NCBI RefSeq assembly: GCF_014925385.1
Contig: NZ_JACSDK010000013.1
Coordinates: 62,001-126,000, forward strand
Direction: 5' to 3'
From: Pelagibius marinus
GTDB lineage: Bacteria; Pseudomonadota; Alphaproteobacteria; Kiloniellales; Kiloniellaceae
DNA: 64,000 nt
The position numbers were made by a program, and so were the translations under genes. Positions 8,976 to 16,528 of this stretch are shown one piece after another. The notes under the pieces were generated by a model. That model saw only the letters and a list, made by a program, of their open reading frames with translations, was not told where the DNA came from and searched no databases. How positions within the stretch are numbered: the first letter of the stretch is position 1; every line of letters begins with the position of its first letter.

Positions 8976-9464
8976 ATGATCATCCGAGAAGACGACCTCA
9001 GCGGGCCTGAGATATTGGCCCTGCTGGAAGCCCACCTGGACCTCATGCGGTCGATCTCGCCGCCGGAGAGCGTGCACGCGCTGGACCTGGATGGGTTGCG
9101 ATCGCCCGATGTCACCTTCTGGACGCTCTGGGACGGTCCGGCGCTGCTCGGCTGCGGCGCGCTGAAGCAGCTCGATCCCACCCACGGCGAGATCAAGTCC
9201 ATGCACACGGCGGCGGCGGCGCGCGGCCGCGGCGTGGCGCGCCGCATGGTGGAGCACATCCTGGAAGAGGCGCGCGCGCGCGGCTACCGGCGCCTCAGCC
9301 TGGAGACCGGCGCCACCGAGGATTTCGCCCCGGCGCGCGGGCTCTACAGCCGCTTCGGCTTCGCCACCTGCAGGCCCTTCGCCGACTATGTCCTCGACCC
9401 CTTCAGCGCCTTCATGACCCTGGAGTTGCGGGAAGGCGAAGTGGAATCGTCGCGTGGAGCATAA
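8976..9464 (+). CDS. GNAT-family N-acetyltransferase
   Basis: This 162-aa single-domain acetyltransferase begins IIREDDLSGPEILALLEAHL. It has the acetyl-CoA loop region HTAAAARGRGVARRMVEHIL (R/Q-x-x-G-x-A type) and a C-terminal YSRFGFATCRPFADY. Such proteins transfer acetyl from acetyl-CoA to an amine, and the acceptor is unknown. Its place after the phn operon recalls PhnO (aminoalkylphosphonate acetyltransferase), but it looks like a general GNAT and the repeat at 8751-8897 separates it from the operon. An ATG at 8958 is an alternative start; neither has a clear Shine-Dalgarno. Confidence 0.8.
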   Translation: MIIREDDLSGPEILALLEAHLDLMRSISPPESVHALDLDGLRSPDVTFWTLWDGPALLGCGALKQLDPTHGEIKSMHTAAAARGRGVARRMVEHILEEARARGYRRLSLETGATEDFAPARGLYSRFGFATCRPFADYVLDPFSAFMTLELREGEVESSRGA

Positions 9465-9726
9465 GAACAAGGTGGTGGCGTCGATCAATGCGCCCAGTTC
9501 ATACGCAGGGGGCGAAAGCCGCTGCGTCGATGTCTTCCGGCGGCCGGACGGGACCTTCGGCTTCGAGGAATACCGCCGCGATGTGGAGGACGCCCGCGGC
9601 TGGTTTCCCGTCGGCTTCTTCGGGGAGCGGGTCTTCGGAAGCGCCGAGGCGGCGCTGGATGAGGCACGGCAGAAGGTGTCCTGGCTGGGCGCCGCCGCGC
9701 AGCGGCCCGACGCCTCCGAAAGCTGA
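9454..9726 (+). CDS. small hypothetical protein
   Basis: The 90-aa frame starts at a GTG overlapping the end of the GNAT gene. It contains a compact beta-rich segment (RCVDVFRRPDGTFGFEEYRRDVED) followed by WFPVGFFGERVFGSAEAALDEARQKVSWL, a pattern of short conserved hypothetical proteins. There is no signal peptide or membrane segment. GTGs at 9472 and 9475 are alternative starts. Function unknown; probably real because of codon bias and coupling to the upstream gene. Confidence 0.6.
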   Translation: MEHKNKVVASINAPSSYAGGESRCVDVFRRPDGTFGFEEYRRDVEDARGWFPVGFFGERVFGSAEAALDEARQKVSWLGAAAQRPDASES

Positions 9727-9860
9727 GGCGATCACGAGTTTGTGATCGCCCGCTGCCCCTTGGCCCGCGAATGGCCCTGGCCGCCGGACGGGGGGATGGG
9801 GTTCACTTGGGCTTGCCGCTCTGCCTTGATCTTCACAGCCATCCTTGGAGGAAGTTCGAG

Positions 9861-10103
9861 ATGAAAGCACTTGTATCCGCGGCTCTCCTGTCCCTGGCCC
9901 TTGCCGGGCCGGCCTTCGCCTCTCAATGCCCGTCCGACATCGCCAAGATCGACCAGGCGTTGCAGACGGCCAGCCTGAGCGCCGACCAGAAGGCGCAGGT
10001 CATGGAACTGCGCAACGAAGGCGAGCGCCTGCACCAGGGCGGCCAGCACGCCGCCTCGGTGGAGACCCTGGCTCAGGCCAAGGAAATCCTCGGCGTCCAA
10101 TAG
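9861..10103 (+). CDS. small secreted helical protein
   Basis: This 80-aa protein follows a strong GGAGGAAG ribosome site. Residues 1-21 form a signal peptide (MKALVSAALLSLALAGPAFA, cleavage after AFA). The mature part has one cysteine and a helical segment (DQKAQVMELRNEGERLHQGGQHAASVETLAQAKEILG) resembling a single TPR-like hairpin. It is probably periplasmic. Function unknown. A strong hairpin at 10128-10158 follows the gene. Confidence 0.7.
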   Translation: MKALVSAALLSLALAGPAFASQCPSDIAKIDQALQTASLSADQKAQVMELRNEGERLHQGGQHAASVETLAQAKEILGVQ

Positions 10104-10127
10104 CCAGTCCCGGCGGCGGACTCGGTA

Positions 10128-10158
10128 GGGCGGACCCGGCGGTCGGCCGGGCCCGCCC
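10128..10158. terminator. GC-rich hairpin between convergent genes
   Basis: GGGCGGACCCGGC (10128-10140) pairs with GCCGGGCCCGCCC (10146-10158) with one mismatch and a 5-nt loop. It lies between the convergent small secreted protein and CBS-hemerythrin genes. There is no clear T-tract, so it may be a bidirectional or Rho-assisted terminator. Confidence 0.55.
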
Positions 10159-10196
10159 AGACGCTAAACCGTTTCCGGGGCCGCTTCGCCAGCGGG

Positions 10197-11231
10197 TCAA
10201 GCCGCATGGTGAAAGATCGGCGCGTCGGGCAGCTCGTGAAGAATGTGCCGGTACAGCTTTTCGAACTCTGCCCTGCGTTCCCGCCCGAACAGGGGATCAC
10301 TGTCGCGCCTGAAGGCCGCGGCGATCTGCCGCCAATCCGCGTCCGTCAAGTACCTTGCCGCCAGGGGCATGAATACCCTCTCTTCCTGGCGCATGTGCGC
10401 CCCTTCGAATTCGACGTAGTGCTTCACCGCCTGCCGAAAGCGCTCGCGGCTGGCCGGGTCGCGGGCCAGGTCCGGCAGCGTGGCTCGAAGTCCTGTAAGC
10501 AGCAGCTTTCCGGTCTCGTGTTCCTTGACCAACTGGTCGATCACTTCCGACTCGCCGGGCCTCCGGCGGCGCAGGGCAGAGAAGAGGAAACGCTCTTCCT
10601 TGGGGTGGTGGATCGTGTCCGGGAAGGCATCCATGTAGTCAAGAATCGCCGAAAGCAATCCGCTGTCCACCTCATGCTCCATTTTGCCGAGGCTTTGTGC
10701 GAGATGCCGCAGGCACACAAGAACGCATCCGATTCTGCGGTGCTCCTCGTGCAGGATATTCAGGACTTCCGGCATGTCCTCTCCGCGTGCCGCCGGCGGA
10801 GCAATGAAGAATTCGAACTCATGGGCCTCCAACTGCTTTTCATGACGGAGCAGATGGAAGATGTCCCGCAGGTTGATGATGCCCAGGAACTTCTCATCCT
10901 CACCGACTACGGGGATCCGCCTGAGACCGTGGCTGTCCAGGCGCGACCAAGCATCGCTGAGCGTCTCATCCGGCCTGCAAGTGACGACCTTACGGGTCAT
11001 CACGGCATCGATGCGCGACCCGCAGTTGCACGTCTCGCCCGGGCAACAGGCGATGTGCCGCATGATGTCGCTATCGGTAACGATGCCCAGCACCCGCCCT
11101 TCGTTGTCGCAGACGACGATGACGCCGACATGCTTGTCCAGAAGCATCGCGGCGGCCTCGGCAAGTGTCGCATCCGAGGGCATTGTCGCGGCCTCTCTGT
11201 CTTTCTTGCGAAGGGCTGTCTCAACGAGCAT
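10197..11231 (-). CDS. CBS-pair / hemerythrin fusion protein
   Basis: The 344-aa protein has two parts. Residues 1-140 hold two CBS motifs (VGVIVVCDNEGRVLGIVTDSDI and RRIPVVGEDEKFLGIINLRDI), the usual adenosyl-nucleotide sensor. Residues 150-340 form a hemerythrin-like four-helix domain with the diiron/oxygen ligand pattern HEEHRRIG, HHPKEERFLF, EHETG and HMRQEERVF. Between the CBS motifs lies a cysteine cluster, CCPGETCNC. The likely role is oxygen, NO or iron sensing coupled to nucleotide state; no output domain is present. The ATG at 11231 follows GAGGAGACGG. The neighbouring gene encodes a CBS protein with cysteines in the same place. Confidence 0.85.
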   Translation of the reverse strand: MLVETALRKKDREAATMPSDATLAEAAAMLLDKHVGVIVVCDNEGRVLGIVTDSDIMRHIACCPGETCNCGSRIDAVMTRKVVTCRPDETLSDAWSRLDSHGLRRIPVVGEDEKFLGIINLRDIFHLLRHEKQLEAHEFEFFIAPPAARGEDMPEVLNILHEEHRRIGCVLVCLRHLAQSLGKMEHEVDSGLLSAILDYMDAFPDTIHHPKEERFLFSALRRRRPGESEVIDQLVKEHETGKLLLTGLRATLPDLARDPASRERFRQAVKHYVEFEGAHMRQEERVFMPLAARYLTDADWRQIAAAFRRDSDPLFGRERRAEFEKLYRHILHELPDAPIFHHAA

Positions 11232-11265
11232 TGTCCGTCTCCTCGTCACAGCCGCGGATCAAGGC

Positions 11266-11715
11266 TTACTGATATCCGACCCCGAAGAAATAGTGCTCGA
11301 GGTCACCTTCCTCGATCTCAGCCGCTTGGTACTGGTGGAGCAGAAGTTCGCGCAAACTGACAAGACCGATCAACCGGCCATCGCCATCAACAACCGGAAC
11401 CCGCCGCAGGCCCCGCTCAATCATCATTGCCCGAACGTCATCCAGATCATCTTTCCTGCTGCAGCTTGCAACTTCCTGCACCATGATCTTGGAAACCGGG
11501 GCGTTGCAGAGGTATGCGCCTCCCTTGCAATTCACGATGTCGCCTAAGATGTCGCTCTCGGTGACGACGCCGAGGACCCTGTGTTCGGAATCGCAGACGA
11601 CAACCACATCAATATGTTGCGCCGCCAGCAAGGCCGCCGCCTCAGCGACCTTGGCCTGGGCCCCGATTGTCGCTTCCGTCCCGCGTTGCTTTTGCAGAAG
11701 ATCTTTGATCATCAT
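11266..11715 (-). CDS. CBS-pair protein
   Basis: This 149-aa stand-alone CBS pair consists of IDVVVVCDSEHRVLGVVTESDILGDI, a cysteine-containing linker (NCKGGAYLC), then LRRVPVVDGDGRLIGLVSLREL. The CBS-pair layout is that of the N-terminal half of the downstream CBS-hemerythrin protein, so the two are likely related and co-expressed (34 bp apart, same strand). Such proteins bind AMP, ATP or SAM and regulate partners. The ATG at 11715 has GGAGGG 6 nt upstream, whereas the open frame extends to 11766 without a site. The partner is unknown. Confidence 0.82.
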   Translation of the reverse strand: MMIKDLLQKQRGTEATIGAQAKVAEAAALLAAQHIDVVVVCDSEHRVLGVVTESDILGDIVNCKGGAYLCNAPVSKIMVQEVASCSRKDDLDDVRAMMIERGLRRVPVVDGDGRLIGLVSLRELLLHQYQAAEIEEGDLEHYFFGVGYQ

Positions 11716-11992
11716 AGCGGCCCTCCCGCACCGGTCTTGGTGCTTCTGCCGAGCGCTCATGACCACACCGCATATATGGGTACCGGGCCTGCGCCGATCA
11801 AGCCGGGATCACAGATGGTCTTCGCCGGGTAGTGGAAGTCGGAGGGCAACGGACATCTGCGGTATCGCGTCGGTGCCGGAACGAGTACCCAGAGACGATC
11901 CGGCCGGCGGCTAGAGGGTCATCGCCGCATTTCCGCTAAAGCCTCAGCCTTGAGTTCGCCTGGCTCGCCCGGGATGGCGGTTGTGAAGGCCG

Positions 11993-12093
11993 TCAACTCT
12001 TCCCGGTCGAGTAGATGTAGTCGGCGCCGCGCACGGTCTTGATGCGGGCCAGCAGTTCGCGCAGGTCGACCGGCTTGCCGAGATCGTCGGGGC
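11993..12093 (-). pseudogene. internally deleted OmpR-type response regulator remnant
   Basis: On the minus strand the translation reads DLGKPVDLRELLARIK joined directly to TVRGADYIYSTGKS and a stop. The first piece is the alpha4-alpha5 region of a receiver domain and the second is the C-terminal end of an OmpR-type DNA-binding domain. The same two pieces lie 108 codons apart in the intact regulator at 22434-23162. The junction falls on CTTGATG, which occurs at both corresponding places in the intact gene, so a short-repeat deletion of the middle is likely. The receiver N-terminus is missing. Confidence 0.75.
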
Positions 12094-12095
12094 CG

Positions 12096-12288
12096 CCGGC
12101 TTCGACAAGCCCGACGACCTGCAGCCGCGCCACATCATGGTGCGCCAGAAGAACGGCGAGACCCTCTCCGCCGAGGAAGCCTACTGGACGCTGGAAAGGG
12201 CGCCCTCATCAACGGCGACTGTGAAAAGTCCGACTACACCCGCTTCTGGAACATGGCGCGGGCCGAGAGCTTCCAGCCGGTGGGGTGA
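12096..12288 (+). pseudogene. 3' fragment of an unidentified gene, frameshifted
   Basis: In one frame the sequence reads AGFDKPDDLQPRHIMVRQKN then GETLSAEEAYWTLE. After a shift near 12195 another frame continues GALINGDCEKSDYTRFWNMA then RAESFQPVG and a TGA at 12286-12288. Continuous sense across the shift and good codon bias suggest a broken 3' end of a former gene. I do not recognise the family. It abuts the response-regulator remnant, so the two pieces were joined by rearrangement. Confidence 0.5.
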
Positions 12289-12314
12289 GGGCAACCGACC
12301 GCCTCGCGCCGCTT

Positions 12315-13661
12315 CTAGAAGTCGAAGCTGACCTCGACTCTGGCTAGGAAGGCAGCGTCGTTCTCTGCGGAATAGGCCTTGCCCGGCAGGAAGACTCCGA
12401 CAGCCGCCTCGATATCGACCGCTTCGATCTCGCTCAAGCCCAGCACCAGGTCGATCTCGTCGCCAAGGTGGTGGTGGCGCCCGCCGGGATCCGCGTCCAG
12501 CGCGGCTTCGCGCAGAAAGTCCGCCGCCTGAGGCTGCCAGTAGCGATGATAGACGAGATCGAGCGAACTGCCTTCGCTCGGGCGCAGGCCGAGCCCGGCG
12601 GTCAGCACGACAAGGTTGCTGAGTTCGGGATCGAGGACCTCGCCGTAGTACTTGAAGCGCGTGATTCCGTTGAATCCATCCTGGTTCTCCTGCAGGCCGC
12701 TCTGGCGGAACGCATGGTCATGGCCGTCCTCCGGGTCGCTGTCGCCCGATCCGAAGGCGGCGGCCAGGGTGCCCGACAGCCCGAGCGGCGCGTCGGACAC
12801 CACGGTAACGCCGGCGTCGAGCGCGAAGCCGCTGACCTGGCTTTCGTCTTCGCGGCCGAATACAAAAGCGCTGTCCAGCCACCATCCACCGCCGCCCGGC
12901 CAGTCGGCGATGGCCTGCACGCCGAGGAAGGTGAGGTCGTCCGCGTCGGCGTCCCGGTTGTCGCGGATGAGGACATAGCCGTTCGCCTCGAAGGTTTCAT
13001 CGGGCCTGTAGCGCAGCTTGGCCAGGTAGTTGTCGATCGCGGTGATGGAGTCCTTGTGCAGCAGGTCGTAGTCGAAGAACTGCTCGCGGTTGGCGGCCAG
13101 CTCCAGACCAAAGGGGCTGAGGCGCAGAAAGGTGCGCAGGCCATCCAGTTCCTGGTCCATCAACCATTCGCGCCGGTCCCGCAGGCGCGCCCGGCCCACC
13201 TGCAGGGAGAGGCTCTCGACGATATCCGAAAAGGTCAGGTAGGCCTCGTCAACGATCAGCTTAGTTTCCGGATCGGGCTCGTCGCCCGGCGCGCGGAAAT
13301 CGAAATCCCTTTCCAGGTGAACCTCAAGGTAGGCGAAGATGTTCTCCGAGACGTCGAGTCCGAAGCTGACCGCGAGTTCGGGGTTCAGGCGGGCAAGGTC
13401 CTGATCCTCCGAGGCGTCGAGATCGAAGTCGCCTTCGTAGTTGAATTCGCTGTCCAGTGCCGCCCCGAAGGACAGCTGCTCGGTGAGCCGGTAGCTGAGC
13501 TCAGGCGGGTTCTCGATGTCGAAGAGGATGTGGCGGTCTTCAAGCTCTTCTTCTTCCTGCTGCTCCTGGGCCAGCGCCAGTGGGGCCCATAGCAGCGTCG
13601 CGGCGGAGAGCGCTGCAAGCGGACCGAAGGCGGGGCGCCGCGCATGCCGTATCTTTAGCAT
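12315..13661 (-). CDS. alginate-export (AlgE-like) outer-membrane porin
   Basis: The 448-aa precursor starts with a signal peptide (LLWAPLALA, cleavage near residue 32), a short acidic Gln/Glu stretch, then a beta-barrel with alternating aromatic strands, for example ENIFAYLEVHLERDFDF and LVYHRYWQPQAADFL. It ends VEVSFDF, the terminal Phe expected for BAM insertion. Overall layout (EELEDRHILFDIENPPELSYRL, then VGRARLRDRREWLMDQELDGLRTFL) matches the alginate-export porin family. The exported or imported solute is not known. It is divergent from the RTX gene with a shared 280-bp region containing the palindrome at 13790-13807. ATG 13661 was chosen for the signal peptide; the open frame extends 23 codons upstream. 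Confidence 0.82.
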   Translation of the reverse strand: MLKIRHARRPAFGPLAALSAATLLWAPLALAQEQQEEEELEDRHILFDIENPPELSYRLTEQLSFGAALDSEFNYEGDFDLDASEDQDLARLNPELAVSFGLDVSENIFAYLEVHLERDFDFRAPGDEPDPETKLIVDEAYLTFSDIVESLSLQVGRARLRDRREWLMDQELDGLRTFLRLSPFGLELAANREQFFDYDLLHKDSITAIDNYLAKLRYRPDETFEANGYVLIRDNRDADADDLTFLGVQAIADWPGGGGWWLDSAFVFGREDESQVSGFALDAGVTVVSDAPLGLSGTLAAAFGSGDSDPEDGHDHAFRQSGLQENQDGFNGITRFKYYGEVLDPELSNLVVLTAGLGLRPSEGSSLDLVYHRYWQPQAADFLREAALDADPGGRHHHLGDEIDLVLGLSEIEAVDIEAAVGVFLPGKAYSAENDAAFLARVEVSFDF

Positions 13662-13789
13662 TGCCGGAAAGCCCTCTTCGGTGATCTCGGACCCCTCTCT
13701 GACCTGACTGCATGATGGCCGCTCCTCCACGTGTCATGTCAAGGCAGAAGCGAGCAGCACCGTGAAACATAGGTGCAGTGCAGCAGGTT

Positions 13790-13807
13790 CCTTACCGATC
13801 CGTAAGG
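13790..13807. promoter_or_regulatory. CCTTAC-n6-GTAAGG palindrome
   Basis: CCTTACCGATCCGTAAGG is an inverted repeat in the divergent region between the porin and RTX genes. Almost the same sequence (one base shorter spacer) lies upstream of the beta-oxidation operon at 40617-40633. The symmetry and size suit a TetR-type operator; the regulator is not identifiable here. Confidence 0.6.
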
Positions 13808-13941
13808 TGCGCGGCTGTCCTGCGGTAAGCCCGGTGCTCGCAGACTGCAGGGGCCAGCGCCGGTTCGGTGGACCCGGTCGGAAGCTCCTCTCGCGTATTG
13901 CAGCGCTGGTCGGGAGGAGCCCGGAGAAAGGTGGACGAGAA

Positions 13942-15738
13942 ATGGCGATCCTTCCCAACTACGGGGCGGCGGTCTTCGTGCCCGGAGCGCCGGTCGACAA
14001 TACCTACTTCCCGCTCATCGAAGGCAGTGTGCTGAGCTACAGCGGCAGCAAGGTGGACGAAGACAGCGGCGAGACCGAGACCGAGAGCAACGACGTCTTC
14101 GTCACCTTCGAAACGACGAGCATCGACGGAGTGCAGGTCGTCGTGGTGCATGATACCGGCTACCTGGACGGTGTGCTGATCGAGGACACTCTCGACTATT
14201 ATGCCCAGGACACGGACGGCAACGTCTGGTACCTCGGCGAACTGTCCTACAGTTACGAGTACGACGACGACGGGCAGTACATCGCCACCAGCACGGAGGG
14301 TTCCTGGGAGACCGGCGTCGACGGCGCGCTGCCCGGCTGGGCCATGCCGGCGGACCCGCAGGTGGGTGACAGCTACTACCAGGAGTTCCTTGCCGGCGAG
14401 GCCGAAGACGAGGGGCTCGTGCTCGGCACGGACGAGGATGTCTCCATCGCCTTCGGTGATTTCGATCAGGTGTTGCAGACCCAGGACACCACCGCCCTGG
14501 AACCCGATGTCCTGGAGTACAAGTACTATGCCCCCGGCGTCGGTCAGATCCTGACCGAGGAGGATATCGACGAGGAAGGTGAGCCGGAGCTCAGCGTCGA
14601 GCTGATCGGCATCCGCCAGACCGGCCCCGGCGCCCTCGGCGAGGACGTCGACCACCCGGACATCGAGGACTTCACGCCAAACTCGCCGCTCTACGTCACC
14701 TATCTCGGCCAGGAAGCTCTCTACGAGAGCGCCCTCGGCGCCTACGTTTTCGACCTGGAGACGCATGAGATCGGCGAGGGTTGGATCCTCTTCGACAGCT
14801 CGGAAGACCTGGAGTTCGGCGAGCAGATCGAAGTCGACCTGGAAGAAGGCCAGGGGCTCGGCCTGTTCCTGATCTCCGATGTCGAGGACTACCCCCTCGA
14901 CCTCTCCGAGTTCGAGGAGGGTGGTCTCTACTTCCAGAACTTCCTTACCGGCGAGGCCGCGACCCTGGACGACAACCTCGCGCCGCTGATCACCGACGAG
15001 GAGGGCGTGCCCCTGCCGATCCAGGGCTTTCATGCGCTGGGTGGCGAGGACGGTTTCAATTTCCTCAATCCGGCGGCCGGCTCTCAGGCCACCGAGCTGG
15101 ATTTCGACTGCCTCGATGTCGGAGGGGAAGACGGCCTCACCGTCGTCGGCTTCGAGGACCTGCGCATCACGGATCCGGACTTCGACGGCGACTACAACGA
15201 CTTCCTGGTCGCGGTCAGCCGTGACCCGGCGGAAGACCTGCTCGAGTTCGACGACCTGATTGTCGGAGATAACCACAACGATCACTTGATCGGCGGCAGG
15301 GAGGACGAGATTCTGCTCGGCCTCGGCGGCAATGATCGGCTCTTCGGCGGCCGCGGCGGTGACGGGCTGCAGGGTGGTGATGGCGACGATCGGTTGTTCG
15401 GCGGCGCCGGCGACGACCGGCTGTGCGGCGATGACGGCGACGACTGGCTTTTCGGCGGCCGCGGCGACGACACGCTGACCGGCGGCGCCGGGGACGACCG
15501 CATGAACGGCGGCCTGGGGAGCGACGTCTTCTCCTTCGGCCTCGACGAGGGCGACGACATCGTCTACGGCTTCGAGGCCGATTGCGACAGCATCGATCTC
15601 AGCGCCACGGCACTCACCTTCCAGGATCTGACCATTCAGCAGATTGCGTCCGGGACTCAGATCGACCTGGGTGCCGGCTCGATCCTGCTGGCGGGGGTGC
15701 AGGCGCCCGAGATCGACGAGACCAGCTTCGTGTTCTGA
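13942..15738 (+). CDS. RTX calcium-binding protein with DUF4114 domain
   Basis: This 598-aa very acidic protein has no signal peptide. The N-terminal third (residues 1-235) is an unrecognised beta-rich region (YFPLIEGSVLSYSGSK). The middle (about 280-435) resembles DUF4114, ending DPDFDGDYNDFLVAV. Residues 445-535 hold tandem nonapeptide RTX repeats (GGNDRLFGGRGGD, GGAGDDRLCGDDGDD and so on), which fold into a Ca2+-bound beta-roll. The C-terminus is the typical hydrophobic/acidic tail recognised by type I secretion. It is likely exported to the surface or medium. No T1SS genes are nearby. ATG 13942 follows GGAGAAAGG. Confidence 0.85.
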   Translation: MAILPNYGAAVFVPGAPVDNTYFPLIEGSVLSYSGSKVDEDSGETETESNDVFVTFETTSIDGVQVVVVHDTGYLDGVLIEDTLDYYAQDTDGNVWYLGELSYSYEYDDDGQYIATSTEGSWETGVDGALPGWAMPADPQVGDSYYQEFLAGEAEDEGLVLGTDEDVSIAFGDFDQVLQTQDTTALEPDVLEYKYYAPGVGQILTEEDIDEEGEPELSVELIGIRQTGPGALGEDVDHPDIEDFTPNSPLYVTYLGQEALYESALGAYVFDLETHEIGEGWILFDSSEDLEFGEQIEVDLEEGQGLGLFLISDVEDYPLDLSEFEEGGLYFQNFLTGEAATLDDNLAPLITDEEGVPLPIQGFHALGGEDGFNFLNPAAGSQATELDFDCLDVGGEDGLTVVGFEDLRITDPDFDGDYNDFLVAVSRDPAEDLLEFDDLIVGDNHNDHLIGGREDEILLGLGGNDRLFGGRGGDGLQGGDGDDRLFGGAGDDRLCGDDGDDWLFGGRGDDTLTGGAGDDRMNGGLGSDVFSFGLDEGDDIVYGFEADCDSIDLSATALTFQDLTIQQIASGTQIDLGAGSILLAGVQAPEIDETSFVF

Positions 15739-15850
15739 GGCGTGCCGGGGCGGCAGCCGCGCACTCCGGCCGCACGCTCAGGCTGTGGCGGGCCGCGGCA
15801 GGTGGTGTAGACTCCCTGTCCGCGGCCCCGCGACGGAGGTGCGAGGTGCT

Positions 15851-16528
15851 TTGAAAGTACTGCTGATCGAAGACGACGACGAAACGGCCGAATTCATCGA
15901 GCGTGGCCTGAGGGAGCAGGGCGACATGATCGACCGTGCCGCGACCGGCCGCGATGGGATGTTCCTGGCCGGCGACGGCGATTACGACGTCTTGATCGTC
16001 GACCGGCTTCTGCCCGGCATGGATGGGCTGAACGTGGTACGGCTGCTGCGCGAAGCCGAGGTGACCACGCCGGTGCTGTTTCTCAGCGCTCTCAGCGGGC
16101 TGGACGACCGAATCAGCGGCCTTGATGCCGGCGGCGACGACTACCTGGTGAAACCCTTCGCCTTTGCCGAACTGCGCGCGCGGCTGCGCGCGCTGGTGCG
16201 GCGGCCGCCGATGGCCGCGACCAGCAACCTGCTGCAGGTGGCGGATCTGACGCTGGACCGGCTTGCCCGCCGGGTGGAGCGTGCCGGCCAGCGCATCGAG
16301 CTGCAGCCGCGCGAGTTTCGCCTGCTCGAATACCTGATGGAGCACCAGGGTGAGGTGGTTACCAGGACCATGCTGCTCGAACACGTTTGGGAGTATCACT
16401 TCGAGCCGAAGACCAGCGTCGTCGAGACCCACATGAGCCGGCTGCGCACCAAGATCGACAAGCCCTTCGAGGCAGAACTGATCAAGACCGTCCGAGGATC
16501 GGGATATGTTCTCACGGCGCCCGACTAA
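15851..16528 (+). CDS. OmpR-family response regulator
   Basis: The 225-aa protein has a receiver domain (acidic pocket EDDD at 8-10, phosphoacceptor Asp51 in LIVDRLLPGMDG, Lys in DDYLVKPFAF) and a C-terminal winged helix (IELQPREFRLLEYLMEHQGEVVTR through RTKIDKPFEAELIKTVRGSGYVL). It resembles QseB/CopR-type regulators. TTG 15851 is preferred because GAGG lies just upstream and the family starts at this residue; a GTG at 15839 is an alternative. It overlaps the kinase gene by 23 bp. The RTX gene immediately upstream may be a target. Confidence 0.9.
   Translation: MKVLLIEDDDETAEFIERGLREQGDMIDRAATGRDGMFLAGDGDYDVLIVDRLLPGMDGLNVVRLLREAEVTTPVLFLSALSGLDDRISGLDAGGDDYLVKPFAFAELRARLRALVRRPPMAATSNLLQVADLTLDRLARRVERAGQRIELQPREFRLLEYLMEHQGEVVTRTMLLEHVWEYHFEPKTSVVETHMSRLRTKIDKPFEAELIKTVRGSGYVLTAPD

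Larger units (their letters stand above)
11716..12314. other. gene-debris region
   Basis: These 599 bases between the CBS operon and the porin gene hold no intact gene. Two gene fragments are recognisable (11993-12093 minus, 12096-12288 plus). The rest (11716-11992) shows no coding signal beyond short open frames. Confidence 0.6.

Noticed and set aside
8976-9464. PhnO (aminoalkylphosphonate acetyltransferase)
   Set aside because: It is near the phn operon, but the N-terminal signature and spacing by a repeat suggest a general GNAT; no PhnO-specific feature was recognised.
15270-15540. DNA tandem repeat or CRISPR-like array
   Set aside because: The periodicity is the 27-nt codon pattern of RTX nonapeptides inside a coding frame; units differ at the DNA level and there are no spacers.
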